In this document: positions 23,214-31,677 of the stretch, in pieces
Numbering within the stretch: the first letter of the stretch is position 1
Layout: the number at the start of each line of letters is the position of its first letter
Assembly (NCBI GenBank): GCA_002722295.1
Contig: PBLF01000029.1
Span: 1-64,000 of the forward strand
DNA length: 64,000 bases
Source of the DNA: Stappia sp.
Lineage (GTDB): Bacteria; Pseudomonadota; Alphaproteobacteria; Rhizobiales; Stappiaceae
Reading direction: 5' to 3'
Notes under the pieces: model-generated
Told to the model about the DNA's origin: nothing
The model's database searches: none
What the model saw: the letters and a program-made list of their open reading frames with translations, nothing else
Made by a program: the position numbers and the translations under genes

Positions 23214-23969
23214 ATGCTTGAGATCAAGAACCTCCATGCCCGGATCGCCGACGACGGCACCGAGATCCTGCGCGGCATCGACCTCACCGTGAACGCGGGC
23301 GAGGTGCATGCCATCATGGGCCCGAACGGTTCGGGCAAGTCCACGCTCTCCTACATCCTCGCCGGCAAGTCCGACTACGAGGTGACGGAAGGCGACATCC
23401 TCTTCAACGGCGAGAGCATCCTGGAGATGGCGCCGGACGAGCGCGCCGCCACGGGCCTGTTCCTGGCCTTCCAGTACCCGATCGAGATTCCGGGCGTGGC
23501 GACCATGACGTTCCTCAAGACCGCGCTCAACGCGCAGCGCAAGGCGCGCGGTGAGGCCGAGCTTTCCACGCCGGAGTTCATGAAGGCGGTCAAGGAGAAG
23601 TCGGCCGAACTGCAGATCACGCCCGAGATGCTGCGCCGGCCGCTCAACGTCGGCTTCTCCGGCGGCGAGAAGAAGCGTTCCGAGATCCTTCAGATGGCGC
23701 TTCTGGAGCCGAAGCTCTGCGTGCTCGACGAGACGGATTCCGGTCTCGACATCGATGCGCTGAAGGTCGTCTCCGACGGCGTGAACCGTCTGCGCTCGCC
23801 CGAGCGCTCCTTTGTCGTCATCACCCACTACCAGCGTCTGCTCGACCATATCGTGCCGGATGTTGTGCATGTCCTGTCCAGGGGGCGCATCGTCAAGACC
23901 GGCGACAAGGATCTGGCGCTCGAGCTGGAGAAGAACGGGTACGCCGACTACATCGACGCGGCCGCGTGA
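23214..23969 (+). CDS. sufC: Fe-S cluster assembly ATPase SufC
   Basis: SufC is the ABC-type ATPase of the SufBC2D complex. It shows Walker A (GPNGSGKST), the family signature [18 protein letters not shown], Walker B with the SufC-specific [16 protein letters not shown], and the histidine switch [12 protein letters not shown]. The start MLEIKNLHA at 23214 follows AAGGA by seven bases and yields the usual 251 residues; an ATG at 23196 would add six residues. The last codons overlap the region just before sufD, with a 20-bp gap. Confidence 0.97.
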   Translation: MLEIKNLHARIADDGTEILRGIDLTVNAGEVHAIMGPNGSGKSTLSYILAGKSDYEVTEGDILFNGESILEMAPDERAATGLFLAFQYPIEIPGVATMTFLKTALNAQRKARGEAELSTPEFMKAVKEKSAELQITPEMLRRPLNVGFSGGEKKRSEILQMALLEPKLCVLDETDSGLDIDALKVVSDGVNRLRSPERSFVVITHYQRLLDHIVPDVVHVLSRGRIVKTGDKDLALELEKNGYADYIDAAA

Positions 23970-23989
23970 GGCCGGACAAGGAGGCGGAC

Positions 23990-25318
23990 ATGAACATCGA
24001 AGCGAGACCGCTCGAGACCCGCGCCGAGACCGAGCTTGCCGAGGCATTCGACACGCTCAAGGCGAAGCTGCCCGGCGGCGACGCCGTCGCGGCGAAGCGG
24101 ACAGAGGCATTCGCGGACTTCCGCAAGGCTGGCCTGCCGCATCGCCGGGTCGAGGAGTGGAAATATTCCGACCTGCGCGCCCGTCTGAAGAGCGTGCCAG
24201 CCTTCGCCGCGCGCCGTGACACGGCCGCCGCCAGGTCCTTGGTCGAGGCCCATGCGGGCACGTTCGGCGACGCCGAGCGGCATCGGCTCGTCATCGTCGA
24301 CGGCCATTTTCACGCCGACCTGTCCGATGTCGAGGCTCTCGGGAAGGACGGCATCACCGTGCGTCCCCTCGCCGAGGCACTTGCCGACGAGGGCGCGGCG
24401 CTGATGGCCATGCCGGCGATCGCGAGCAACGATGCCGCCGTCGGCCTCAACGCGATCTTCTGCGCCGACGGCGTGGAGCTTGTCATCGCGGAGGGCGCCA
24501 CGGTTTCGCGGCCGGTCGAGATCCTGCACGTTCAGGGCGGCGACCAGGCTGGCGCATCCGCCGAGCGCGTCGTGATCCGGGCCGGCAAGGGCTCGAGCGC
24601 AACCGTGTTCGAGACCTTCGTGGGCGGCACGGAAGGCACGTTCTCCAACACACTGACCGACATCCGCGCGGCGGACGAGGCTGGCCTTACGCTTGCCCGC
24701 CTGCAGGCGGAAGAGGCCGGCACGACCCACGTGGGCAGCGCCGTTGTCACGCTCGGCACGGCCTCCAACGTGAAGCTGATCGGCGCCGGCATCGGGTCCG
24801 GCTTCGCCCGGCACCAGTCCTTCGTCACCTTCGAGGGCGAGAACGCGCGCGCCGACCTGCTCGGCATCACCATGGTTCGGGCGGGCCAGCACGTGGACCA
24901 GACGCTGGTCGTGGACCACGCCGTGCCCAACTGCGAGAGCACCGAGCTCTTCAAGACGGTGGTGGGCGAGGGTGCCAAGGGCATCTTCCAGGGCAAGATC
25001 ATCGTGCGCCCCGATGCCCAGAAGACCGACGGTCAGATGATGACCCAGTCGCTGCTTCTGGCCGAGGATGCCGAGATGGCGCTGAAGCCGGAGCTGGAGA
25101 TCTTCGCCGACGACGTCCAGTGCGCGCATGGCGCGACCAGCGGCGAGATCGACGAGGACCTGATGTTCTATCTTCAGGCCCGCGGCATCCCGGAAGCCGA
25201 GGCAAAGATGCTGCTCGTGCTCGCGTTCCTGTCGGAGGCGGTCGAGGAGATCGGCGACGAGACCATCGTCGAGGCCTTCGAGGCCCGCATCCGCGACTGG
25301 CTTTACGCAAGCGCCTGA
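23990..25318 (+). CDS. sufD: Fe-S cluster assembly protein SufD
   Basis: SufD pairs with SufB in the scaffold and helps iron entry. The 442-residue product has the helical N-terminal domain with RRVEEWKYSDLRARL, a degenerate beta-helix core, and a C-terminal block close to that of SufB (DDVQCAHGATSGEIDEDLMFYLQARGIPEAEAKMLL). The ATG at 23990 is preceded by AAGGAGG at ideal spacing, better than the upstream GTG. Gene order sufB-C-D-S is the standard one. Confidence 0.97.
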   Translation: MNIEARPLETRAETELAEAFDTLKAKLPGGDAVAAKRTEAFADFRKAGLPHRRVEEWKYSDLRARLKSVPAFAARRDTAAARSLVEAHAGTFGDAERHRLVIVDGHFHADLSDVEALGKDGITVRPLAEALADEGAALMAMPAIASNDAAVGLNAIFCADGVELVIAEGATVSRPVEILHVQGGDQAGASAERVVIRAGKGSSATVFETFVGGTEGTFSNTLTDIRAADEAGLTLARLQAEEAGTTHVGSAVVTLGTASNVKLIGAGIGSGFARHQSFVTFEGENARADLLGITMVRAGQHVDQTLVVDHAVPNCESTELFKTVVGEGAKGIFQGKIIVRPDAQKTDGQMMTQSLLLAEDAEMALKPELEIFADDVQCAHGATSGEIDEDLMFYLQARGIPEAEAKMLLVLAFLSEAVEEIGDETIVEAFEARIRDWLYASA

Positions 25319-25336
25319 GCGCGACCGAACAGGGGA

Positions 25337-25400
25337 CCGGGCGCACTCCGCGCCCGGCTTCGCGGACTGACGAGAGCGGCCGGCCGGTCGGGTGACCGGC
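25337..25400 (+). repeat. Two GC-rich hairpins between sufD and sufS
   Basis: CCGGGCGC/GCGCCCGG (25337-25344 with 25350-25357) and GCCGGTC/GACCGGC (25383-25389 with 25394-25400) can fold into two successive stems right before the sufS ribosome binding site at about 25414. No T-run follows. They could pause or process the message so that sufS is expressed differently from sufBCD, but this is inference. Confidence 0.5.
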
Positions 25401-25426
25401 TGTCCGCCTCCAAGTGGAGTGATCCC

Positions 25427-26683
25427 ATGACCATGACCGCGGAAGAGACCAGCGCTGCGGCGGCTCCCTATGATGTGGCGGAAATCCGCCGTGACTTCCC
25501 GATCCTGTCGCGCGAGGTCTATGGAAAGCCGCTCGTCTACCTCGACAACGGTGCTTCCGCGCAGAAGCCCCAGACGGTGATCGACGCGGTGAGCCGGGCC
25601 TATTCGCACGAATACGCCAACGTTCACCGGGGCCTGCACTATCTGTCGAACACGGCGACCGAGAACTTCGAGGCCGCGCGCGAGACCGTGCGCCGCTTTC
25701 TCAACGCCCCCTCCGTCGACGAGGTGATCTTCACCCGCTCGACCACCGAGGCGATCAATCTTGTTGCCCAGACGTTCGGAGCCGACGCGATCGGCGAGGG
25801 CGACGAGATCGTGCTCACGATCATGGAGCATCACTCCAACATCGTGCCCTGGCATTTCCTGCGCGAGCGCAATGGCGCGAAGATCCGCTGGGTGCCTGTG
25901 GAAGAGGACGGCTCGTTCTCCATGGAGGCCTTCGAGGCCGCCCTGTCGCCACGCACGAAGATGATTGCCGTCACCCATATGTCCAACGTGCTGGGCACGG
26001 TGGTTCCGGTGAAGGAGATCTGCGCGCTTGCCCGCAGCCGTGGCATCCCGGTGCTGGTGGACGGCAGCCAGTCGGCGGTTCATCTCCCTGTGGACGTGCA
26101 GGACCTCGACTGCGACTTCTTCTGCTTCACAGGCCACAAGGTCTACGGCCCGTCGGGCATCGGCGTCCTGTGGGGCCGCATGGAGCTTCTGGAGAAGATG
26201 CGCCCGTTCAACGGCGGCGGCGAGATGATCCTCGACGTCACCGAGGACACGGTGACCTACAATGCGCCGCCGCACCTCTTCGAGGCAGGGACGCCGCCGA
26301 TCGTCCAGGCGATCGGGCTGGCGGCCGCGCTCGACTACATGGACGGGATCGGGCGTGAGCGCATTGCCGCGCATGAGGCGGACCTGCGCGACTACGCGCA
26401 ACAGCGGCTGAAGGAAATCAACTCGCTGCGCATTTTCGGCGAGGCCCCGGGCAAGGGTGCGATCATCTCGTTCGAGATGCAGGGCGTTCACGCCCATGAC
26501 GTGTCGATGATCATCGACAGGGAAGGGGTTGCGGTACGCGCCGGCACCCATTGCGCCCAGCCGCTGCTGCAGCGCTACGGCGTGACCTCCACCTGCCGGG
26601 CGAGCTTCGGGCTCTACAACACCCGCGAGGAGGTCGATGCCCTTGTGGCGGCGCTCCGCAAGGCCCATGATTTCTTCGCGTGA
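25427..26683 (+). CDS. sufS: Cysteine desulfurase SufS
   Basis: This is a SufS-type (group II) cysteine desulfurase of 418 residues that feeds sulfur to SufBCD. The PLP lysine is K238 (FTGHKVYGPSG) and the persulfide cysteine is C376 in RAGTHCAQPLL, in the short rigid loop characteristic of SufS. The substrate-binding strand VYLDNGASAQKPQ is near the N-terminus. The ATG at 25427 has GGAG eight bases upstream. No sufE gene lies beside it; it is one of two desulfurases in the operon. Confidence 0.97.
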   Translation: MTMTAEETSAAAAPYDVAEIRRDFPILSREVYGKPLVYLDNGASAQKPQTVIDAVSRAYSHEYANVHRGLHYLSNTATENFEAARETVRRFLNAPSVDEVIFTRSTTEAINLVAQTFGADAIGEGDEIVLTIMEHHSNIVPWHFLRERNGAKIRWVPVEEDGSFSMEAFEAALSPRTKMIAVTHMSNVLGTVVPVKEICALARSRGIPVLVDGSQSAVHLPVDVQDLDCDFFCFTGHKVYGPSGIGVLWGRMELLEKMRPFNGGGEMILDVTEDTVTYNAPPHLFEAGTPPIVQAIGLAAALDYMDGIGRERIAAHEADLRDYAQQRLKEINSLRIFGEAPGKGAIISFEMQGVHAHDVSMIIDREGVAVRAGTHCAQPLLQRYGVTSTCRASFGLYNTREEVDALVAALRKAHDFFA

Positions 26684-26690
26684 GAACCGG

Positions 26691-27101
26691 ATGATGGACG
26701 ATATGGCACAGGCAGAGACACGGGAAGCCCAGGCGATCGACGACGACCACGCGACCGAGGTCCAGGCGTCGGCGACGGGATTTTCCCCCGAGGAGCTCCA
26801 GCAGCTGACCGACGACATCGTCGGGGCGCTCAAGACGGTCTACGACCCGGAGATTCCCTGCGACATCTATGAGCTCGGCCTTATCTACAAGGTCGATATC
26901 GAGGATGACCGCTCGGTCAAGATCGACATGACCCTGACCGCGCCGGGCTGTCCGGTCGCCGGCGAGATGCCCGGCTGGGTCGAGAATGCGGTCAACTCGG
27001 TCTCCGGCGTCGGTTCCGTCGAGGTGACGATGGTCTTCGATCCGCCCTGGACGCCGGACCGCATGTCGGAAGAGGCGAAGGTCGCTCTCAACTGGTACTG
27101 A
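26691..27101 (+). CDS. sufT: SufT-like DUF59/MIP18 Fe-S maturation protein
   Basis: The 136-residue product carries a DUF59 (MIP18) domain at about residues 35-130: VYDPEIPCDIYELGLIY, then the conserved TAPGCPVAGEMP cysteine motif and VEVTMVFDPPWTPDRMSE. Members of this family act as auxiliary Fe-S maturation factors in Suf operons. An acidic 30-residue N-terminal extension precedes the domain. It starts 7 bp after the sufS stop; ATGs at 26691, 26694 and 26703 are all possible starts. Confidence 0.9.
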   Translation: MMDDMAQAETREAQAIDDDHATEVQASATGFSPEELQQLTDDIVGALKTVYDPEIPCDIYELGLIYKVDIEDDRSVKIDMTLTAPGCPVAGEMPGWVENAVNSVSGVGSVEVTMVFDPPWTPDRMSEEAKVALNWY

Positions 27102-27167
27102 GGGCGAGAAGGCGCGATCTTTGCGGCCGCGGGCTCTGGCGGTTCAAAGCCGATTGCGCGCGGTGCT

Positions 27168-27196
27168 TTGCCTGAGCGTCCGTGCGGCCCTATATT
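27168..27196 (+). promoter_or_regulatory. sufA: Candidate internal promoter before sufA
   Basis: TTGCCT (27168-27173) and TATATT (27191-27196) are separated by exactly 17 bp in the 240-bp gap between the sufT-like gene and sufA. This may give sufA an independent transcript. Pattern match only. Confidence 0.5.
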
Positions 27197-27341
27197 GGGT
27201 TTAACGACGGTGGGAGCCGGCGATCCGTTTCGCTGCCCCTTTCGTGGATGACGCTCCCCGCGCCCGCGCAAGGCCCGCCTACACAGGCGCCCGGGTGTTT
27301 CCCGATGGACAGGCGCCCACAGCGAATTGAGAGGACACATC

Positions 27342-27719
27342 ATGGCGTCCAGATTCCAGGTTCTGAAGCTCACTGACGCGGCGGCCGAGCGCGTGCGCGA
27401 GATCGTCGAGGCGTCCGACAGGCCAGTGATCGGCCTGCGGGTCGGCATCAAGAAGGGCGGTTGCGCCGGGATGGAATATGCGATGGATCTCGTCGAGGAG
27501 GCAAAGCCCGGCGACGACGTCATCGACGACAAGGGGGTGAAGATCTTCGTGGATCCGTCCGCTGTCCTGTTCCTGCTCGGCACGGAGATGGACCACGAGA
27601 CGACGAAGTTCCGCTCGGGCTTCGTGTTCCGCAATCCCAACGAGGTGTCCGCCTGCGGCTGCGGCGAGTCGGTCAATCTGGTCCCCGCCGAAGAGGCCGG
27701 AGCGCCCGCTCAGGGCTGA
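27342..27719 (+). CDS. sufA: A-type Fe-S carrier protein SufA
   Basis: This A-type carrier receives clusters from the scaffold and hands them to apoproteins. The 125-residue product has the three conserved cysteines: one in KKGGCAGMEY and two in SACGCGES near the C-terminus. The ATG at 27342 is preceded by GAGAGGA, and an in-frame TTG lies five codons upstream. It ends the suf cluster. A second A-type carrier, ErpA-like, is encoded at 37566. Confidence 0.95.
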   Translation: MASRFQVLKLTDAAAERVREIVEASDRPVIGLRVGIKKGGCAGMEYAMDLVEEAKPGDDVIDDKGVKIFVDPSAVLFLLGTEMDHETTKFRSGFVFRNPNEVSACGCGESVNLVPAEEAGAPAQG

Positions 27720-27795
27720 TCAGGATCCGCGCCGCCTCCGACGAAAAGCTGGCATCGCAGGTTTTGCGGCTTGAGACCGGAAAGGGGGATGGCTG

Positions 27796-28225
27796 GTGAC
27801 CGCAGGCTGGCAGGTTTGGGCGTTCGGCGCGGCGGCATTCGCTGCGCTCACCGCCATCTTCGCGAAGGTCGGCGTGGAAGGCGTTCCCTCCGACTATGCA
27901 ACCCTCATCAGAACCATATTCATTCTGGCGCTCGTGGCCGGCATCGTCGCCGTGACGGGCGAGTACAAGCCGTTGCACGAGATTTCGGGGCGGACGCTCG
28001 TGTTTCTCGTGGCTGTCAGGCCTCGCGACGGGAGCGTCGTGGCTTTGCTATTTCCGTGCCCTGAAACTTGCGGACGCCAGCCGTGTCGCTCCGGTCGACA
28101 AGCTCAGCGTCGTGCTTGTCGCTGTGTTCGGGGCGCTGTTTCTGGGGGAACGGCTGGGAGCCAGGGCCTGGCTTGGCGTCGGCCTGATCTTCGTGGGCGT
28201 GCTGCTGGTGATGGCCCGAAAGTGA
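27796..28225 (+). pseudogene. EamA-family (DMT) transporter with a single-base frameshift
   Basis: From the GTG at 27796 (with AAAGGGGG upstream) the frame encodes a membrane protein start, MTAGWQVWAFGAAAFAALT, through RTLVFLV at codon 72. Normal EamA sequence then continues only in another frame: LSGLATGASWLCYFRALKL, APVDKLSVVLVAVFGALFLGE, up to a TGA at 28223-28225. Deleting one G at about 28011-28012 restores one frame of about 142 residues, the usual size of single-domain EamA proteins. This is either a recent inactivating mutation or a sequencing error. The intact protein would be a four- or five-helix permease of unknown substrate. Confidence 0.85.
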
Positions 28226-28241
28226 GGGCGGTTTTCCGGTG

Positions 28242-29300
28242 TCACGCCACGCGGATGTCGGTTTCCACGTCGGGATCGCTCTCGCAACGCACCAGGTTCC
28301 GGCCCGCGGCCTTGGCGGCATAGAGGGCGGCGTCGGCACGCGCGATCATCGATTGAACGGTATCCTGGGCGACGAACGATGACACGCCGATCGAAATGGT
28401 GATGCGGCCGAGGTTTTCGCCGGTGGAACGCTTCACCAGTTCCTTGGTCAGAACCGCGCGTCGAATGTGCTCGGCAACCGTCACCGCCTGGCGCAGCGAC
28501 GTGTGCGGCAGGAGCACCGCGAACTCCTCGCCGCCATAGCGGCAGGCGACGTCATGGCCCTTGACGTTCTGCTTTACCGCCAACGCCACGAGGCGCAGCA
28601 CCTGGTCGCCGGTCTGGTGGCCGTAGGTGTCGTTGAACTTCTTGAAATGATCGATGTCGGTGAGCAGCAACGCCATCGGTTCGCGGGAGTGCCCGGCCTC
28701 GCGCACCATGCGCTCGATGGTCTGGTCGAAATGGCGACGGTTGCTCAGCGTCGTGAGTTCGTCGGTCAGCGACTCGTGCCGGATCGCCTCGAGGCTTTCC
28801 TGCAGCTCCTCGATCTGGCGGCGGGAATCGACAAGCTGTGTCTCGAGGGCCTGATTGGCATCGGCCGACTTCTTGGTCGCCGAGACCATGTGGGAGATGA
28901 GGGCCTTGAGCTGCTTGGGGTCCTTGAGCTGTTCCAGCTCGGACTGGGCGCCGGCAAGCGAGGCACCGTATTCGGCGACCGAATCCGCGTTGCGCGTCAG
29001 AAGGTCCACCATGCTGTGGATCTCGTCTGAGATCTTTTCACCGACTTCGTCGATGCGATCGCCGAGCTTCGTCGGCGACAGGAAGCTGTTGTAGATCTGC
29101 TGCAGCTGCTCGGTGGAGATCGGCTTACCGCTTCCCGCGACCTCGTTCACCGCCCGGTTGAGTGAATGGTTGAAGCCGGCGGCATAGGTGTACCAGAGCT
29201 CGTAGAAGCGCGGGTAGGCTGGGAGCGTGTTCTTGCGGATGTAGTTCAGCGCTGCGTCGCCGTAGACGATCGTTCGCTTATGGTCTTCTTCCTGGGCCAT
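28242..29300 (-). CDS. GGDEF-domain diguanylate cyclase
   Basis: A 352-residue cytoplasmic protein likely to make cyclic di-GMP. Residues about 1-150 form a helical N-terminal region without membrane segments, followed by a predicted coiled coil (LETQLVDSRRQIEELQESLE, about 150-170). The catalytic domain (about 175-340) has DELTTLSNRRHFD, DIDHFKKFNDTYGHQTGD and an intact RYGGEEFAVLLP active site. The inhibitory I-site that would be RxxD five residues before the GGEEF reads KGHD, so product feedback may be altered. The input signal is unknown. The message starts close to the end of the helicase gene on the same strand. Confidence 0.92.
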   Translation of the reverse strand: MAQEEDHKRTIVYGDAALNYIRKNTLPAYPRFYELWYTYAAGFNHSLNRAVNEVAGSGKPISTEQLQQIYNSFLSPTKLGDRIDEVGEKISDEIHSMVDLLTRNADSVAEYGASLAGAQSELEQLKDPKQLKALISHMVSATKKSADANQALETQLVDSRRQIEELQESLEAIRHESLTDELTTLSNRRHFDQTIERMVREAGHSREPMALLLTDIDHFKKFNDTYGHQTGDQVLRLVALAVKQNVKGHDVACRYGGEEFAVLLPHTSLRQAVTVAEHIRRAVLTKELVKRSTGENLGRITISIGVSSFVAQDTVQSMIARADAALYAAKAAGRNLVRCESDPDVETDIRVA

Positions 29301-29484
29301 AGCATATCCATCGTGAGCGCCAAAACGGCGTGAGCGCTGGAGGCAATCCTTGCCAGGCGCGCGAAATGAGTTTTTCAGTCAAGCCTTAATTCACGGTTAA
29401 ATTTCCGCAACGGCAAGCGTTTGAACGCCGTAAACATTGACAAATTTCTCGAGGGCGCGAAAGGCGCCCAAACTTGCGATCCAA

Positions 29485-29515
29485 ACAAAAAAGGGCGGGC
29501 CGGAGGCCCACCCTT
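29485..29515 (-). terminator. Terminator of the DEAD-box helicase gene
   Basis: On the minus strand AAGGG-t-GGGCC / GGCCC-g-CCCTT forms an interrupted 10-bp stem (plus-strand arms 29491-29501 and 29505-29515) and runs directly into TTTTTTGTTTGG. It begins six bases after the helicase stop and is one of the clearest terminators here. Confidence 0.88.
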
Positions 29516-29521
29516 GTGTCT

Positions 29522-31075
29522 TCAGCCGGTCTTCTTGGTCGCGCGGGGATCGCGCAGAAGGAAGGCCGGAACGTGGTCCCCGAGCCCGATCACCGGCTCG
29601 TCGTCCCTGTCCTGGCCACGCCGGCGGCCGGACTTGTTGTCGTTGCGACGGTTGTTGCGAGGCTCGCCGGCGTTCGCCGACCCTTGGGCGGACTGGCGCG
29701 TCCGGCGTCCGCCGTTCTCGCCACGATTGCCGCGCGGCTGCTTGTCGCCACCGCCACCTGGCTGCTCGGAGGCCTCGACAGCCTGCTCGACGGGCTTCTT
29801 GTCCTGAGCCTTCTTCTCCGGCGCCTTGCGGGCGGATGAGGTCTTCTCGGCCTTGTCGCCGCTGCCTGCCTTGTCGGCGGCAGCGCCGCGCGAGCGTCCA
29901 CGACCCGACTTGCGCCGGTCTCCGCGATCCCCCTCGGCGTCAAAGTCCACCGGGTCGCCGAGCCACTCGATCGGCTTCTCGATCAGCTTCTCGATGCCGG
30001 CCAGGTACTTCTGGTCGTTCGGCGTGATGATCGACAGGGCCGCACCGCTTCGCCCGGCGCGTCCCGTGCGCCCGATGCGATGGACATAGTCCTCGGCATG
30101 GGTGGGAATGTCGTAGTTGAAGACATGGCTCACGGCCGGAATGTCGAGGCCGCGCGCGGCCACGTCACTGGCCACCAGCAGCTTCAGGTCACCGTTGCGG
30201 TACTGGTCGAGTGTCGCCATGCGCGAGCGTTGGTCCATGTCGCCGTGCAGGGCGCCGACCGAATAGCCATGGCGCTGCAGGGAGCGGAACACCGTCTGCA
30301 CGTCACGCTTCCGGTTGCAGAAGATGATGGCATTGGTGAGCGCGTCGCCGGCTTCGTCGATCAGACCGCGCAGGGTCTCGCGCTTGGCCGCGTCCTTGCT
30401 GTCCGAGGCGACGATGTTCTGCTTCACGGTTTCCGCCGTGGAAGAGGCGCGGGCGACTTCCACCCGGGCCGGGGCGTGAAGGAACGTATCCACGAGGCGC
30501 TGGATCTCCGGCGGCATGGTGGCCGAGAAGAACAGCGTCTGCCGGGTGAAGGGGATCAGCTTGCAGATGCGCTCGATGTCCGGGATGAACCCCATGTCGA
30601 GCATCCGGTCGGCTTCGTCGATGACGAGGATCTCGACACCCTGCAGCATGAGCTTGCCGCGCTCGGTGTGGTCGAGAAGGCGTCCCGGCGTGGCGATGAG
30701 AACGTCGACGCCGCGATCCAGCTTCTTGTCCTGATCGCCGAAGGAGGTGCCGCCGATCAGCAGGGCCACGTTGAGCTTGTGGTTCACGCCGTACTTGTTG
30801 AAGTTCTCCTCGACCTGGGCCGCGAGCTCGCGCGTCGGCTCCAGAATGAGCGTACGCGGCATCCGCGCCCTGGCGCGCCCCTTCTCCAGAAGGGTCAGCA
30901 TCGGCAGGGTGAAGGATGCGGTCTTGCCCGTGCCCGTCTGGGCCAGGCCAAGCACATCGCGCTTCTGCAGGACGTAAGGGATCGCCTCAGCCTGAATGGC
31001 TGTCGGTTCGGTGTACCCAGCGGCCTCGACGGCAGCGAGCACTTTTTCGCTCAATCCAAGTGAGGAAAAGGACAT
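29522..31075 (-). CDS. DEAD-box ATP-dependent RNA helicase (RhlE-like)
   Basis: This 517-residue helicase remodels RNA in ribosome assembly or mRNA decay. The core (about residues 1-370) shows the Q motif region, AQTGTGKT (motif I), PTRELAAQ (Ia), VIDEADRMLDMGF (II), SATMP (III), and HRIGRTGRAGRSG (VI). Residues about 385-517 form a basic, low-complexity tail rich in Arg, Lys, Gly, Asp and Gln, ending DHVPAFLLRDP, typical of alphaproteobacterial RhlE homologues and likely an RNA-binding region. AAGG precedes the start codon. A terminator follows immediately. Confidence 0.95.
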   Translation of the reverse strand: MSFSSLGLSEKVLAAVEAAGYTEPTAIQAEAIPYVLQKRDVLGLAQTGTGKTASFTLPMLTLLEKGRARARMPRTLILEPTRELAAQVEENFNKYGVNHKLNVALLIGGTSFGDQDKKLDRGVDVLIATPGRLLDHTERGKLMLQGVEILVIDEADRMLDMGFIPDIERICKLIPFTRQTLFFSATMPPEIQRLVDTFLHAPARVEVARASSTAETVKQNIVASDSKDAAKRETLRGLIDEAGDALTNAIIFCNRKRDVQTVFRSLQRHGYSVGALHGDMDQRSRMATLDQYRNGDLKLLVASDVAARGLDIPAVSHVFNYDIPTHAEDYVHRIGRTGRAGRSGAALSIITPNDQKYLAGIEKLIEKPIEWLGDPVDFDAEGDRGDRRKSGRGRSRGAAADKAGSGDKAEKTSSARKAPEKKAQDKKPVEQAVEASEQPGGGGDKQPRGNRGENGGRRTRQSAQGSANAGEPRNNRRNDNKSGRRRGQDRDDEPVIGLGDHVPAFLLRDPRATKKTG

Positions 31076-31161
31076 ATTACCTTGTGATCAAGACGGGTCG
31101 GATGGACCGGTTAACCTTGCCGGCGTCTGCTGTTTGCTTGCGACCGGAACCTTCGGCGCGC

Positions 31162-31189
31162 ACACTACAGTTTCGAAGGAAATTGTCAA
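31162..31189 (-). promoter_or_regulatory. Candidate promoter of the DEAD-box helicase gene
   Basis: On the minus strand a perfect -35 TTGACA (complement of 31184-31189) is followed after 16 bp by TAGTGT (complement of 31162-31167). Transcription would start about 80 nt before the helicase. The -10 is weak. Confidence 0.45.
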
Positions 31190-31254
31190 TCTTCCTAAGG
31201 TTCGGACGGCGAACCTGAAAGAAATTTGCCTTTCGGCCGGAGCCCGGACCCGTA

Positions 31255-31677
31255 TCAGTTACTTGCGGGACGAAATATGTAAGCGGCGGGATTCTCGTTC
31301 TCGAGAAAGAGTTCGTAGGTGGTTTCCTCACCGTCGGCTTCGCGCATGTCGACGAATGCGGCCACCCCGAGTTCGTCGCTCTCGCTGCGCAGTCCGGTCA
31401 CGCGCCCGCCTATCGCGCCAGCTTCCGACACTTCGTCGATGTCCTGTCCGTCGGAGGTGGAACGGCCGATGAACAACCGGTCGCCCTGGGTTTCACGCAC
31501 GACATAGAACCCGGTTCCGCTGCCTTCGGGACCGGGCACGCGGCTGAGCGCCTGAACATTCCCGGGAAGCTGGGAGAGCAGGGCAGTCAGCCCGTCGGCC
31601 GAGGCCGGGAGCGCCTGAAACAGAAGACCGGCGGTGGTCGCGAGCCCGGCGGCCCCGAGAAGGGAGTGTCGCATCAT
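31255..31677 (-). CDS. Small secreted protein of unknown function
   Basis: A 140-residue product with a clear signal peptide (MMRHSLLGAAGLATTAGLLFQALPASA-DG, cleavage near residue 27). The mature part of about 113 residues is acidic, lacks cysteine, and contains GSGTGFYVVRETQGDRLFIG and ELFLENENPAAYIFRP, suggesting a small beta-rich periplasmic domain. I do not recognise the family. Its first ATG overlaps the stop of the upstream sulfotransferase-like gene (TAATG), and GAAAGG lies four bases before the start, so the two genes are probably translated together. Confidence 0.75.
   Translation of the reverse strand: MMRHSLLGAAGLATTAGLLFQALPASADGLTALLSQLPGNVQALSRVPGPEGSGTGFYVVRETQGDRLFIGRSTSDGQDIDEVSEAGAIGGRVTGLRSESDELGVAAFVDMREADGEETTYELFLENENPAAYIFRPASN

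Noticed and set aside
23948..26833. 961-codon minus-strand frame
   Set aside because: It runs opposite sufD and sufS, whose motifs are complete; no domain is recognisable in the antisense product.
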